Assembly (NCBI GenBank): GCA_035308765.1
Contig: DATGGA010000029.1
Location: 1 to 64,000 of the forward strand
DNA length: 64,000 bases
Direction of reading: 5' to 3'
From: RBG-16-66-20 sp035308765
GTDB lineage: Bacteria; Pseudomonadota; Gammaproteobacteria; Burkholderiales; SG8-39
Shown: positions 14,607-22,232 of the stretch, one piece after another
How the letters are laid out: each line of letters opens with the position of its first letter
How positions within the stretch are numbered: the first letter of the stretch is position 1
Notes under the pieces: generated by a model
Told to the model about the DNA's origin: nothing
The model's input: only the letters and a program-made list of their open reading frames with translations
Databases searched by the model: none
Made by a program: the position numbers and the translations under genes

Positions 14607-15769
14607 TGGCGTCTCCTCGTAGCTTCGCCCAGTTCGGCAAGCGGATGCTCCGCGCCCTGCCATGGCGAGACGAAATAACCGTCGATCCACTCCTGCGAGA
14701 CCTCGCCCAGCGACGCGGGGCTCCAGCGCGGGCTGCGATCCTTGTCGATGAGCAGCGCGCGCACGCCTTCGGCGAAATCCGGGCGCGCCGCGCAATACAT
14801 CGATGCCACCAGCTCCATGCGAAAAACTTCGGCCAGCGACAGCAACCGGGAGCGCTGCCGCAACGCATGCGCCAAGGCGGCCGTGCTGGGGGAGCCGGCG
14901 AGCAACGTGGCGGCCGCGGCCGAAAGCCACGGCTCCTCAGCCTTCAGGTCCGCAATGGCGGCGGCGATCTCCAATAACGCGCCATGGCCGCAAACCTTCC
15001 CGATCAGGTCGAAATGCCGGCGGGCCGGCCCGGTGCTCTCATCGGCGGAGTTGAATGCGCGTAAAAGGTCCGTAAGGGCGCGGCTGTCGTCGCGGCACGA
15101 GCCGGTCCAGGGTTGGCGCAGGAGCGCCTCGAATATCTGCCCCTTGTCGGCATGCCGGACGGCATGGTCGGCGACGCCGGCGAAGAGCGCATCGGCGGCG
15201 TTCAGCGGCGCGCCCGTGAGCGATAGGAACAGGCCAAGCTTTCCCGGCATCCGGCCCAGGAGCCAGGTACCGCCGACATCGGGATACAGGCCCACATTGA
15301 TTTCCGGCATTGCGACGCGCGTGCGTTCCGTCACCACGCGATGGCTTGCGCCGGCCATTAGACCCAGCCCGCCGCCCATCACGATGCCGTGCCCCCAGCA
15401 CAGCACCGGCTTGGGGTAACTGTGAATCAGGTAGTCGAGGCGATATTCGCGGGAGAAGAACTGCAGCGCGTATTCGTTCGCCCGGACATCGCCGCGCCTG
15501 GGCGATGCATGGTGCTCGATCATGGACTGGTACAGGCGCTGGAGGTCGCCGCCGGCGCAGAACGCCTTCTCGCCTGCCGCCTCCAGGACCACCAAGGCGA
15601 TCGAACCATCCTGCGCCCAGGCGGCAAACCGCTCGCTCAGCAGGTCGATCATCTCCAGCGACAGCGCGTTCAGCGTACCTTCCGCGTTCAGGCGGGCGAT
15701 GCCGATGCGCAAGCCGTTGCCGGCCCGGCGTTCTTCGAACAGCACCGGCGCGGCCACGCGCTGGTCCAC
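14603..15769 (-). CDS. 3-hydroxyisobutyryl-CoA hydrolase
   Basis: It releases 3-hydroxyisobutyrate from its CoA ester in valine catabolism. The 388-residue protein has the enoyl-CoA hydratase/isomerase fold with FCAGGDLQRLY, the oxyanion segment GHGIVMGGGLGLM and PEINVGLYPDVGGTWLLGR, whose Glu and Asp are typical of the hydrolase branch. The extra C-terminal 130 residues also match the hydrolase and not plain hydratases. The GTG at 15769 is used: it follows the stop of the dehydrogenase by two bases, with GGAGG overlapping that gene's end. No separate methacrylyl-CoA hydratase is present in the window, so that step must be encoded elsewhere. Confidence 0.9.
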   Translation of the reverse strand: MDQRVAAPVLFEERRAGNGLRIGIARLNAEGTLNALSLEMIDLLSERFAAWAQDGSIALVVLEAAGEKAFCAGGDLQRLYQSMIEHHASPRRGDVRANEYALQFFSREYRLDYLIHSYPKPVLCWGHGIVMGGGLGLMAGASHRVVTERTRVAMPEINVGLYPDVGGTWLLGRMPGKLGLFLSLTGAPLNAADALFAGVADHAVRHADKGQIFEALLRQPWTGSCRDDSRALTDLLRAFNSADESTGPARRHFDLIGKVCGHGALLEIAAAIADLKAEEPWLSAAAATLLAGSPSTAALAHALRQRSRLLSLAEVFRMELVASMYCAARPDFAEGVRALLIDKDRSPRWSPASLGEVSQEWIDGYFVSPWQGAEHPLAELGEATRRRQ

Positions 15770-15771
15770 GC

Positions 15772-16929
15772 TCAGATGTCCTCCAGCGTCTCGGCCTCGA
15801 GCACGTGCCGGGCAACGATGACCCGCATGATCTCGTTCGTGCCTTCCACGATCTGGTGGACGCGCGCATCGCGCAGCAGGCGCTCGACGGGATACTCGCG
15901 GATGATCCCGTACCCGCCGTGCAGCTGCAGCGCGTCGTTGCATATCCGGAAGCCGGCATCCGTGGCGATGCGCTTGGCCATGGCGCAATAGAGAGACGCA
16001 TTCTGGTCGCCGGCGCCCAGTTTCACCGCTGCGAGGCGCACCATCTGGCGCGCGGCGGTCAGGTCGGTCAGCATGTCCGCGAGCTTGAATTGCAGCGCCT
16101 GGAAATTCGCGATGGGCCGGCCGAATTGCTCGCGGCCGGCGGCATAGCGGCGCGCCGCGTCGAGCGCCCCTTGCGCGGCGCCCACCGAGCACGCCGCGAT
16201 GTTGACGCGGCCGCCGTCCAGTCCGCGCATGGCAATGACGAAGCCTTCGCCTTCGCGGCCGAGCAGATGGCTCCCGGGAATGCGCACGTTCTCGAAACTT
16301 ACCGCGCGCGTCGGCTGGGTGTTCCAGCCGAGCTTCTCCTCCTTGCGGCCGTACGTGATCCCCGGCGTATCCGCCGGCACCGCGAATGCGGAAATGCCCC
16401 CCGCGCCCTCGCCGCCGGTACGCGCCATGACCACGAGCAGATCCGTTTCGCCCGCGCCCGAAATGAAGGCCTTCGAGCCATTCAGAATGTAGTTCCCATC
16501 GGACCGTTCCGCGCGCGTGCGCAGCGACGCGGCATCGGACCCCGCTCCAGGCTCGGTCAGGCAGTAGGATCCAAGCTTCTCTCCCGAACACAGCGCCGGG
16601 CCCCACCGGCCCCTCACTTCCACGCCTGCCCAGGTGCCGAGCATCCAGGCCACCATGTTGTGGATGCTCAAATAGGCGGCAGTGGAAGGATCCGCCGCCG
16701 CGAGGGCTTCGAACACGATCGCCGCATCCAGGCGCGAAAGTCCGAGACCTCCACTTTCCTCCGGCACGTAAATGCCGCAGAAGCCGAGCCCCCCCGCCTT
16801 GCGGATCGCGTCCTTCGGGAATACGCCCTTTGCATCCCACTCCGGCGCATGCGGCGCGAACTCGCGCGCCGCGAACTCGCGCGCCGCGCGCCGAAACGCG
16901 CACTGCTCCGGCGTCAGCTCGAAATCCAC
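15772..16929 (-). CDS. Acyl-CoA dehydrogenase, probably isobutyryl-CoA dehydrogenase
   Basis: This 385-residue FAD enzyme oxidises isobutyryl-CoA to methacrylyl-CoA, passing electrons to ETF. Landmarks are YCLTEPGAGSDAASLRT, WNTQPTRAVSFENVRIPG, QLHGGYGIIREYPVERL and the catalytic Glu region QIVEGTNEIMR. Family membership is certain; the isobutyryl substrate follows from its place between mmsA and the 3-hydroxyisobutyryl-CoA hydrolase. The GTG start (VDFELTPEQ) lies five bases after the mmsA stop. Near the N-terminus a perfect 15-base tandem duplication (16856-16885) repeats the residues AREFA. Confidence 0.9.
   Translation of the reverse strand: MDFELTPEQCAFRRAAREFAAREFAPHAPEWDAKGVFPKDAIRKAGGLGFCGIYVPEESGGLGLSRLDAAIVFEALAAADPSTAAYLSIHNMVAWMLGTWAGVEVRGRWGPALCSGEKLGSYCLTEPGAGSDAASLRTRAERSDGNYILNGSKAFISGAGETDLLVVMARTGGEGAGGISAFAVPADTPGITYGRKEEKLGWNTQPTRAVSFENVRIPGSHLLGREGEGFVIAMRGLDGGRVNIAACSVGAAQGALDAARRYAAGREQFGRPIANFQALQFKLADMLTDLTAARQMVRLAAVKLGAGDQNASLYCAMAKRIATDAGFRICNDALQLHGGYGIIREYPVERLLRDARVHQIVEGTNEIMRVIVARHVLEAETLEDI
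16856..16885. repeat. Perfect 15-bp tandem duplication inside the acyl-CoA dehydrogenase gene
   Basis: Two adjacent copies of the unit gcgaactcgcgcgcc (16856-16870 and 16871-16885) keep the reading frame and duplicate the pentapeptide AREFA near residues 16-25 of the dehydrogenase. The unit is short and in frame, so the protein remains intact. It may vary in copy number by slippage. Confidence 0.9.
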
Positions 16930-16934
16930 CCCGG

Positions 16935-18470
16935 CTACTTGAGCGAGATGGTGGTATTCACCCCGCCCGACAGCGCCGCGTCGTCGAACCAGCGCTGCGT
17001 AATCGTCTTGGTCTGCGTGTAGAAGAGGATCACCTGCTTGCCGTAGGGCCCCAGGTCGCCCAGTTTTGAGCCGCGCGAGCCGGTGAAGGAGAACAGCGGC
17101 ACCGGCACCGGGATCGGCACGTTGATGCCGACCTGGCCGACGTCGATCTCCTCCTGGAAGCGGCGCGCCGCGGCGCCCGACTGCGTGAAGATCGCGGTGC
17201 CGTTGCCGTTGGCGTTGGCGTTGATCAGCGCGATGGCCTCGTCGAGCGAGCCCGCCTGCATGAGGCACAGCACCGGGCCGAAGATCTCCTGCCGGTAGAT
17301 CGTCATCTCCGGCTTCACGCCGGAGAAAATCGTCGGCGCCACGAAGTTGCCCTTCTCATAGCCCTTGACGCTCGCGGCGCGCCCGTCCAGCTCGAGCTTT
17401 GCCCCCTCCGCGACGCCGCGCTCGACCAGCCCTTTCACGCGCTCGTGCGCGGTGCAGGAAATCAGCGGGCCGAGATCTGCGCCGGCATCCGTGCCGGCGG
17501 CGACCTTCAAGCCTTTCGCCTTGGCGACCAGGTCGGGAATCCATTTGCCCGCCTCACCCACCAGCACCGCCACCGATACCGCCATGCAGCGCTGCCCCGC
17601 AGCGCCAAAGGCCGCGCCCGCCAACGCGTTCAGGGTCTGCTCCTTGTTTGCGTCGGGCAGCACCACGGCGTGATTCTTCGCACCCATCATGCATTGCACG
17701 CGCTTCCCGGCGGCGGAGGCGCGGTGGTAGACGTGCGTGCCGACGCGTGTCGAGCCGACGAAGGACACGGCCTTGATGTCCGGATGGTCGCAGATCGCGT
17801 TGACCGCGTCTTCCGTGCCGTGCACCACGTTCAGCACGCCAGCCGGGACGCCCGCCTCCATCGCCAGTTCGGCGAGGCGCATCGTCACCATCGGGTCCTG
17901 CTCGGAGGGCTTGAGCACGAAAGTGTTGCCGGTGGCGATCGCCATCGGGAACATCCACAGCGGAATCATCGCGGGGAAGTTGAACGGCGTGATGCCCGCG
18001 CATACGCCCAGCGGCTGCAGCAGCGTGTAGGTATCGACGTCGCCCGCCACGTTGTTCGCCAGCTCGCCGAGCTGCAGCGGCCCGATGTTCGAAGCCTGCT
18101 CCACCACCTCCAGGCCGCGGAAGATGTCGCCTTCGGCGTCGGGCAGCGTCTTGCCCTGCTCCGCGGTCAGGATCGCGGCAAGCTCCTTCATGTGCTCGCG
18201 GATGAGCTGCTGGTACTTGAGGAAAACCCGCGCCCGCGCGCCGATCGGCGTCTTGCGCCAGGTCTTGAAAGCACCCTTCGCGCTCGTCACCGCCGCCGCG
18301 ACCTCCTCGGGCCCGCAAAGCGGCACGCGCGCGAGGACCTGCTGCGTGGCGGGGTTCACCACGTCGCGCCACGCCGTCGTCTTCGATTCGATGAATTTGC
18401 CGCCGATCAGCAGCTTGACCGTCGGCGCGGACACCCGCACCGCCGCCCGTTCCTGCGCTAGATTGCCCAT
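16935..18470 (-). CDS. mmsA: Methylmalonate-semialdehyde dehydrogenase (CoA-acylating)
   Basis: MmsA converts methylmalonate semialdehyde with CoA and NAD+ to propionyl-CoA and CO2, the last step of valine (and thymine) catabolism. The 511-residue product has the ALDH cofactor segment TPFNFPAMIPLW, VSFVGSTRVG and the catalytic Cys295 in GAAGQRCMAVSV. The Arg-rich features and KNHAVVLPDA after the glycine loop are typical of the MMSDH branch. The ATG at 18470 is used; longer frames upstream are not family-like. It is the first gene of the valine operon and is divergent from nitrile hydratase over 134 bases holding a palindrome-like box. Confidence 0.96.
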   Translation of the reverse strand: MGNLAQERAAVRVSAPTVKLLIGGKFIESKTTAWRDVVNPATQQVLARVPLCGPEEVAAAVTSAKGAFKTWRKTPIGARARVFLKYQQLIREHMKELAAILTAEQGKTLPDAEGDIFRGLEVVEQASNIGPLQLGELANNVAGDVDTYTLLQPLGVCAGITPFNFPAMIPLWMFPMAIATGNTFVLKPSEQDPMVTMRLAELAMEAGVPAGVLNVVHGTEDAVNAICDHPDIKAVSFVGSTRVGTHVYHRASAAGKRVQCMMGAKNHAVVLPDANKEQTLNALAGAAFGAAGQRCMAVSVAVLVGEAGKWIPDLVAKAKGLKVAAGTDAGADLGPLISCTAHERVKGLVERGVAEGAKLELDGRAASVKGYEKGNFVAPTIFSGVKPEMTIYRQEIFGPVLCLMQAGSLDEAIALINANANGNGTAIFTQSGAAARRFQEEIDVGQVGINVPIPVPVPLFSFTGSRGSKLGDLGPYGKQVILFYTQTKTITQRWFDDAALSGGVNTTISLK

Positions 18471-18541
18471 GTTCCGTCTCCTGATTGAAGTTTGCCGCGC
18501 CGATATTGCCGCGCCGCCTTCCTGTTTGAGACTAGCACGGG

Positions 18542-18558
18542 GTAACGTGAACGTAAAC
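18542..18558. promoter_or_regulatory. Candidate operator with ACGT-GA-ACGT core
   Basis: A 17-base near-palindrome with core ACGTGAACGT (18545-18554) lies between the divergent valine operon and nitrile hydratase genes. It resembles the ACGT-N2-ACGT box I recall for LiuR, a MerR-family regulator of branched-chain amino acid catabolism in proteobacteria; the flanking TAA and AAAC agree partly. The site is 72 bases from the mmsA start and 47 from the nitrile hydratase start, so one regulator could serve both. The assignment is inference from the pattern; no LiuR gene is present in the window. Confidence 0.4.
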
Positions 18559-18604
18559 CTGCGGGCCATTGCGCGAACGCCCGGATTCGGCGCAGAATTT
18601 CCCC

Positions 18605-19189
18605 ATGACACGGCATCCGGAAAACGCCTCCCCTGAACGTCGCGTGGCGGCCCTGGAATCCGCTTTTGAGGCCCGGGGCCTGCAGCCGCAGGCCTTCATT
18701 GACGCACACGTGCGCACCACGGAGGAAGATTGGGTGCCGCAAAACGGCGCGCGCGTCGTAGCGAAGGCCTGGACCGATCCGGCCTTCCGGCAGCGGCTGC
18801 TCGCGAACGGCCGCGACGCGGTGGCGGAACTCGGGCTCGGCATGCCGGCTCACCACCGGCATCTCGTCGCGCTGGAGAACACGTCCTCGGTGCATAACGT
18901 CATCGTCTGCACGCAATGCTCCTGCACTGCCTACTCCATCATCGGCCTGCCGCCTGACTGGTACAAGGATTTCGAGTATCGCGCGCGAGTGGTGCGCCAA
19001 TCCCGCACCGTTCTGCGCGAAATGGGCCTTGACCTGCCGCCGGAGATCGAGATCAAGGTATGGGACACCTCGGCCGACACGCGCTACATGGTGCTGCCGC
19101 TGCGGCCGGCGGGCACCGAAGGCTGGAGCGAGGAAAAGCTCGCCGGCATCGTCACCAAGGACGCCATGATCGGCGTGGCGAGGCCGTAG
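18605..19189 (+). CDS. nthA: Nitrile hydratase alpha subunit
   Basis: This is the metal-binding subunit of the enzyme that hydrates nitriles to amides. The 194-residue product carries the claw motif VCTQCSC with ligand residues Cys102, Cys105, Ser106 and Cys107; two of the Cys are normally oxidised. Thr103 is the residue typical of cobalt-type enzymes, while Gln104 replaces the usual Leu. NGARVVAKAWTDPAFRQRLL and GLPPDWYKDFEYRARVVR also match the alpha family. The ATG at 18605 is used. It is followed after two bases by the beta subunit. Thiocyanate hydrolase gamma has a related motif and cannot be fully excluded. No activator (cobalt chaperone) gene is next to it. Confidence 0.9.
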   Translation: MTRHPENASPERRVAALESAFEARGLQPQAFIDAHVRTTEEDWVPQNGARVVAKAWTDPAFRQRLLANGRDAVAELGLGMPAHHRHLVALENTSSVHNVIVCTQCSCTAYSIIGLPPDWYKDFEYRARVVRQSRTVLREMGLDLPPEIEIKVWDTSADTRYMVLPLRPAGTEGWSEEKLAGIVTKDAMIGVARP

Positions 19190-19191
19190 CC

Positions 19192-19809
19192 ATGGACGGC
19201 ATGCACGATCTGGGAGGCAAGCAGGGGTTCGGTCCGGTCCGCCACTCGCCGAAGGCGGAAGTGTTCCATGCGCCGTGGGAGAAGCGGGCAAATTCGCTGC
19301 TGGCGCTCGCCGTCAAGCACGGCATTCTCAACATGGACGAGTATCGCCACGCGATCGAGCGCATGGAGCCCCGCCACTACCTTGCCGCCGGCTACTACGA
19401 ACGTTCGCTCACCGGCCTTCTCACGCTGCTGGTCGAAAAAGGCGTGGTCGCGCGCGCGGAACTGGAGCGCCTGGCGGGAGGGCCGATCCCGCTATCGCGA
19501 CCGAGCGCGCCGGGCCGCCCCAACGCGCCCGTGCGCGAACGCTTCAGGCCGGGCGACCGGGTTCGCGTGAAGGAAGAATTTGTTCCGGGCCATATCCGCA
19601 TGCCTGCGTACATCCGCGGCAAGACCGGCGTGGTGGTCGCCGAGACGCCCTTCTATCCTTTTCCCGATGCCCATGCGCACGGCATAGCCTCGGCGGATGA
19701 ACCGACCTACGACGTGCAATTCCGCGCCGAAGACCTGTGGCCGAACGACGCCGACCCGGCGTTGGTGCATGTCGGCGTGTTCCAGAGCTACCTGGAGCGC
19801 GCCGCCTAG
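19192..19809 (+). CDS. nthB: Nitrile hydratase beta subunit
   Basis: The partner of the alpha subunit contributes two Arg residues near the metal site and most of the substrate channel. The 205-residue protein starts MDGMHDLGGKQGFGPV, the classic beta N-terminus, then WEKRANSLLALAV and YYERSLTGLLTLLVEKGV. The C-terminal SH3-like domain runs from FRPGDRVRVKEEF through HIRMPAYIRGKTGVVV to YDVQFRAEDLW. It is fused into one chain, which favours nitrile hydratase over the split alpha/beta subunits of thiocyanate hydrolase. It ends 10 bases from the end of metE on the other strand, so the usual third gene, the activator, is absent here. Confidence 0.92.
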   Translation: MDGMHDLGGKQGFGPVRHSPKAEVFHAPWEKRANSLLALAVKHGILNMDEYRHAIERMEPRHYLAAGYYERSLTGLLTLLVEKGVVARAELERLAGGPIPLSRPSAPGRPNAPVRERFRPGDRVRVKEEFVPGHIRMPAYIRGKTGVVVAETPFYPFPDAHAHGIASADEPTYDVQFRAEDLWPNDADPALVHVGVFQSYLERAA

Positions 19810-19828
19810 GAACGCCCGCTCAGGCGGC
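19801..19828 (+). terminator. Weak hairpin between convergent nthB and metE
   Basis: GCCGCCT at 19801-19807 pairs perfectly with AGGCGGC at 19822-19828, with a 14-base loop, followed by TTT. It spans the nthB stop and the metE stop. The short T run and long loop make it a weak terminator candidate for the rightward nitrile hydratase transcript. Confidence 0.3.
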
Positions 19829-22123
19829 TTTCCTTGCCGGGCCCAGCTTGCGCCGCATGCGCCGCGCCGCTTCCACCATGTTGGCGAGCGCGGCTTCGGT
19901 CTCGGGCCAGCCGCGCGTTTTCAGCCCGCAGTCCGGGTTGACCCAGAGCCGTTCCACGGGAATGACCTGGGCGGCCCGCTCCAGCAGCGCGACCATCTCC
20001 TCGACCGACGGCACGCGGGGCGCGTGGATGTCGTAGACGCCCGGGCCGATCTCGTTGGGATATTTGAAGGCGCCGAAGCCATCCAGCAGCTCCATGCGCG
20101 AGCGCGAAGTCTCGATGGTGATCACGTCGGCGTCCATCGCCGCGATGGACGGCAGGATGTCGTTGAACTCCGAATAGCACATGTGCGTGTGGACCTGCGT
20201 GTCGTCGCGCACGGGCGAAGCGGACAGGCGGAACGCGCGCACCGCCCAGTCGAGGTAGCGTTGCCAGTCGGCGCGCCGCAGCGGCAGGCCCTCGCGGATC
20301 GCAGGCTCGTCGATCTGGATGACGCGGATGCCCGCCTTCTCCAGGTCGGCGACCTCGTCGCGGATCGCGAGCGCGATCTGCGTGGCGGTCTCGCTGCGCG
20401 GCTGGTCGTCGCGCACGAAGGACCACTGCAGGATCGTCACCGGGCCGGTGAGCATGCCCTTCATGATCTTTTTCGTGATCGACTGCGCGTACTTCGTTTC
20501 CTTCACGGTCATCGGCCGCGGGCGGCTCACGTCGCCGTAGATGATCGGCGGCTTGACGCAGCGCGAGCCGTAGCTCTGCACCCAGCCGTTGCCGCTGAAA
20601 GTGAAGCCCGAAAGCTGCTCGCCGAAGAACTCCACCATGTCGTTGCGCTCGGCTTCGCCGTGCACCAGCACGTCGAGGCCGAGAGCCTCCTGCCGCTCGA
20701 CCGCATGGCGGATCTGCGCCTGCATCGCGGTTTCGTATTGCGCGTCCGAAAGCTCCTTGCGCTTCCAGGCGGCGCGCGCGGCGCGGATATCCGAGGTCTG
20801 CGGGAACGATCCGATGGTCGTCGTCGGGAGCAGGGGCAGATCGAGGTGGGCGCGCTGCGCGCGAATGCGCGCGGCGAATGGCGACTGCCGGTCGGCCATC
20901 CCGGCGGTAAGCGCCGCCATGCGGCCGCGAACGGCCCGATCGGAGACGCGCGGGCTGGCGCGTCGGGCCTTCAGCGCCGCGTCCGCCTTGTCCAATTCCG
21001 CTTTCACGGCGGCCTCGCCGTCGTTGAGCGCCCTGCCGAGCAGGCGCAGTTCTTCAAGCTTTTCTTCGGCGAACGCCAGCCAGGGGCGCACTTCCGGATC
21101 GATGACCGCGTCCCCGGCGGTGGACACCGGTACATGCAAGAGAGAGCACGAAGGCGCGACCCACAGGCGATCGCCGAGCGCCTTCTGCGCGGGCCGAAGG
21201 CGATCGAGCGATGCGCGCAGATCCGTCCGCCAGATATTGCGGCCGTCGATTACGCCGGCCGAGACCACCCAATTCGCGGGCAGCGCCGCGGTCCAGGCCT
21301 CCCATTGCGACGGGTCGCGCGCCAGGTCGAGGTGGACGCCGTGCACCGGGAGGCTGGTAATGCGTCCGATGTGCCCGGCGACGCCGCCGAAATAGGTGGC
21401 GAGGAGGATTTTCGGCCCGACGCCGGCGAGCGGAGCGTACGCGCGCTGGAAGGCATCCAGCCAGGCCGGCTCGAGGTCGGTGGCGAGCACCGGCTCGTCT
21501 ATCTGCACCCACTCGATGCCCATCGCCTTCAGGCGCGCGAGCACGCGCGCGTAGGCCTGCGCAAGGGAATCCAGCAGCGACAGCCGGTCGAAGCCCGGCT
21601 GGACGCTCTTCGAGAGGCGCAGGAGCGTGAGAGGGCCGATCAGCACCGGCTTCACGGCCCTGCCCCGGCCGAGCGCTTCGGCGATGCGATCGAAGTACCA
21701 GTCCGGCCCGCCGTCGAAACGCGTCGCGGCGTCGAGTTCGGGCACGAGGTAGTGGTAGTTGGTGTCGAACCACTTCGTCATCTCCATCGCCGGCTGCCGC
21801 GCATTGCCGCGCGCCAGCGCGAAGTAGTCCGCGAGCGAAAGCGCCCGGGCATCGAAGCCGAAGCGCGCCGGCAGGCAGCCGAACAGCACAGCGTGGTCGA
21901 GCATGAGATCGTAATGCGAGAAATCGCCGGCGGCGAGGAATCCCCGGCCTGGGAAGCCCAGGCCTGCGGCTTCCTGGCTAGCCCAGTGGGCGGCTCGCAG
22001 TTCGCGCGCGGTCGCTTCCAGCCGCGGGGCCGCGGCCGGGTCCTTCCAATAGGCCTCCAGGGCGAATTTGAGCTCGCGCCGAGCGCCTATGCGGGGATAG
22101 CCGGAAATGTGGGTAATCGCCAT
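19820..22123 (-). CDS. metE: Cobalamin-independent methionine synthase
   Basis: MetE transfers a methyl group from 5-methyltetrahydropteroyl-triglutamate to homocysteine without vitamin B12. The 767-residue protein has both duplicated barrels. The N-terminal YPRIGARRELKFALEAYW binds folate. In the catalytic C-terminal half, VLVHGEAERNDMVEFF, HMCYSEFNDILP and NPDCGLKTRGWPE supply the zinc ligands and homocysteine site. Length and motifs are complete. It is divergent from metR across a 109-base gap with a MetR box, the same arrangement as in enterobacteria, so it is expected to be activated by MetR with homocysteine. Confidence 0.98.
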   Translation of the reverse strand: MAITHISGYPRIGARRELKFALEAYWKDPAAAPRLEATARELRAAHWASQEAAGLGFPGRGFLAAGDFSHYDLMLDHAVLFGCLPARFGFDARALSLADYFALARGNARQPAMEMTKWFDTNYHYLVPELDAATRFDGGPDWYFDRIAEALGRGRAVKPVLIGPLTLLRLSKSVQPGFDRLSLLDSLAQAYARVLARLKAMGIEWVQIDEPVLATDLEPAWLDAFQRAYAPLAGVGPKILLATYFGGVAGHIGRITSLPVHGVHLDLARDPSQWEAWTAALPANWVVSAGVIDGRNIWRTDLRASLDRLRPAQKALGDRLWVAPSCSLLHVPVSTAGDAVIDPEVRPWLAFAEEKLEELRLLGRALNDGEAAVKAELDKADAALKARRASPRVSDRAVRGRMAALTAGMADRQSPFAARIRAQRAHLDLPLLPTTTIGSFPQTSDIRAARAAWKRKELSDAQYETAMQAQIRHAVERQEALGLDVLVHGEAERNDMVEFFGEQLSGFTFSGNGWVQSYGSRCVKPPIIYGDVSRPRPMTVKETKYAQSITKKIMKGMLTGPVTILQWSFVRDDQPRSETATQIALAIRDEVADLEKAGIRVIQIDEPAIREGLPLRRADWQRYLDWAVRAFRLSASPVRDDTQVHTHMCYSEFNDILPSIAAMDADVITIETSRSRMELLDGFGAFKYPNEIGPGVYDIHAPRVPSVEEMVALLERAAQVIPVERLWVNPDCGLKTRGWPETEAALANMVEAARRMRRKLGPARKAA

Positions 22124-22173
22124 GGGAATGCCCTTCGGATCTCAAGGCCGTGGAGTCTGGGCCGCCCGCGGTC

Positions 22174-22179
22174 TATAAT
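22174..22179 (+). promoter_or_regulatory. Candidate metR -10 element
   Basis: A perfect TATAAT lies 53 bases before the metR ATG, with TGGAGT (3 of 6 matches to the -35 consensus) 17 bases upstream at 22151-22156. A start near 22186 would place the MetR box at 22205-22217 just downstream, consistent with MetR repressing its own gene. Confidence 0.5.
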
Positions 22180-22204
22180 CAAACGATCATTTTTCAATCT
22201 CTGT

Positions 22205-22217
22205 TGAATGAATTTCA
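22205..22217. promoter_or_regulatory. MetR binding site
   Basis: TGAATGAATTTCA matches the MetR consensus TGAA-N5-TTCA exactly. A further TTCAA-N6-TTGAA pair (22193-22208) overlaps its left edge and may be part of a second half-site. The location between divergent metE and metR, and the identity of the flanking genes, make this a confident call. Confidence 0.8.
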
Positions 22218-22232
22218 TATCGTTCGCCGTCG

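Noticed and set aside
18605..19809. Thiocyanate hydrolase instead of nitrile hydratase
   Set aside because: The beta-type N- and C-terminal domains are in one chain and only two subunit genes are present; thiocyanate hydrolase has three. The alpha motif alone would not separate them.
19697..22207. An 836-codon open frame antisense to metE
   Set aside because: metE is complete on the other strand; the antisense frame has a shadow-like composition and no motifs.
22124..22232. A SAM or cobalamin riboswitch upstream of metE
   Set aside because: The gap is only 109 bp, is shared with divergent metR and contains an exact MetR box; no riboswitch-like conserved helices were seen.
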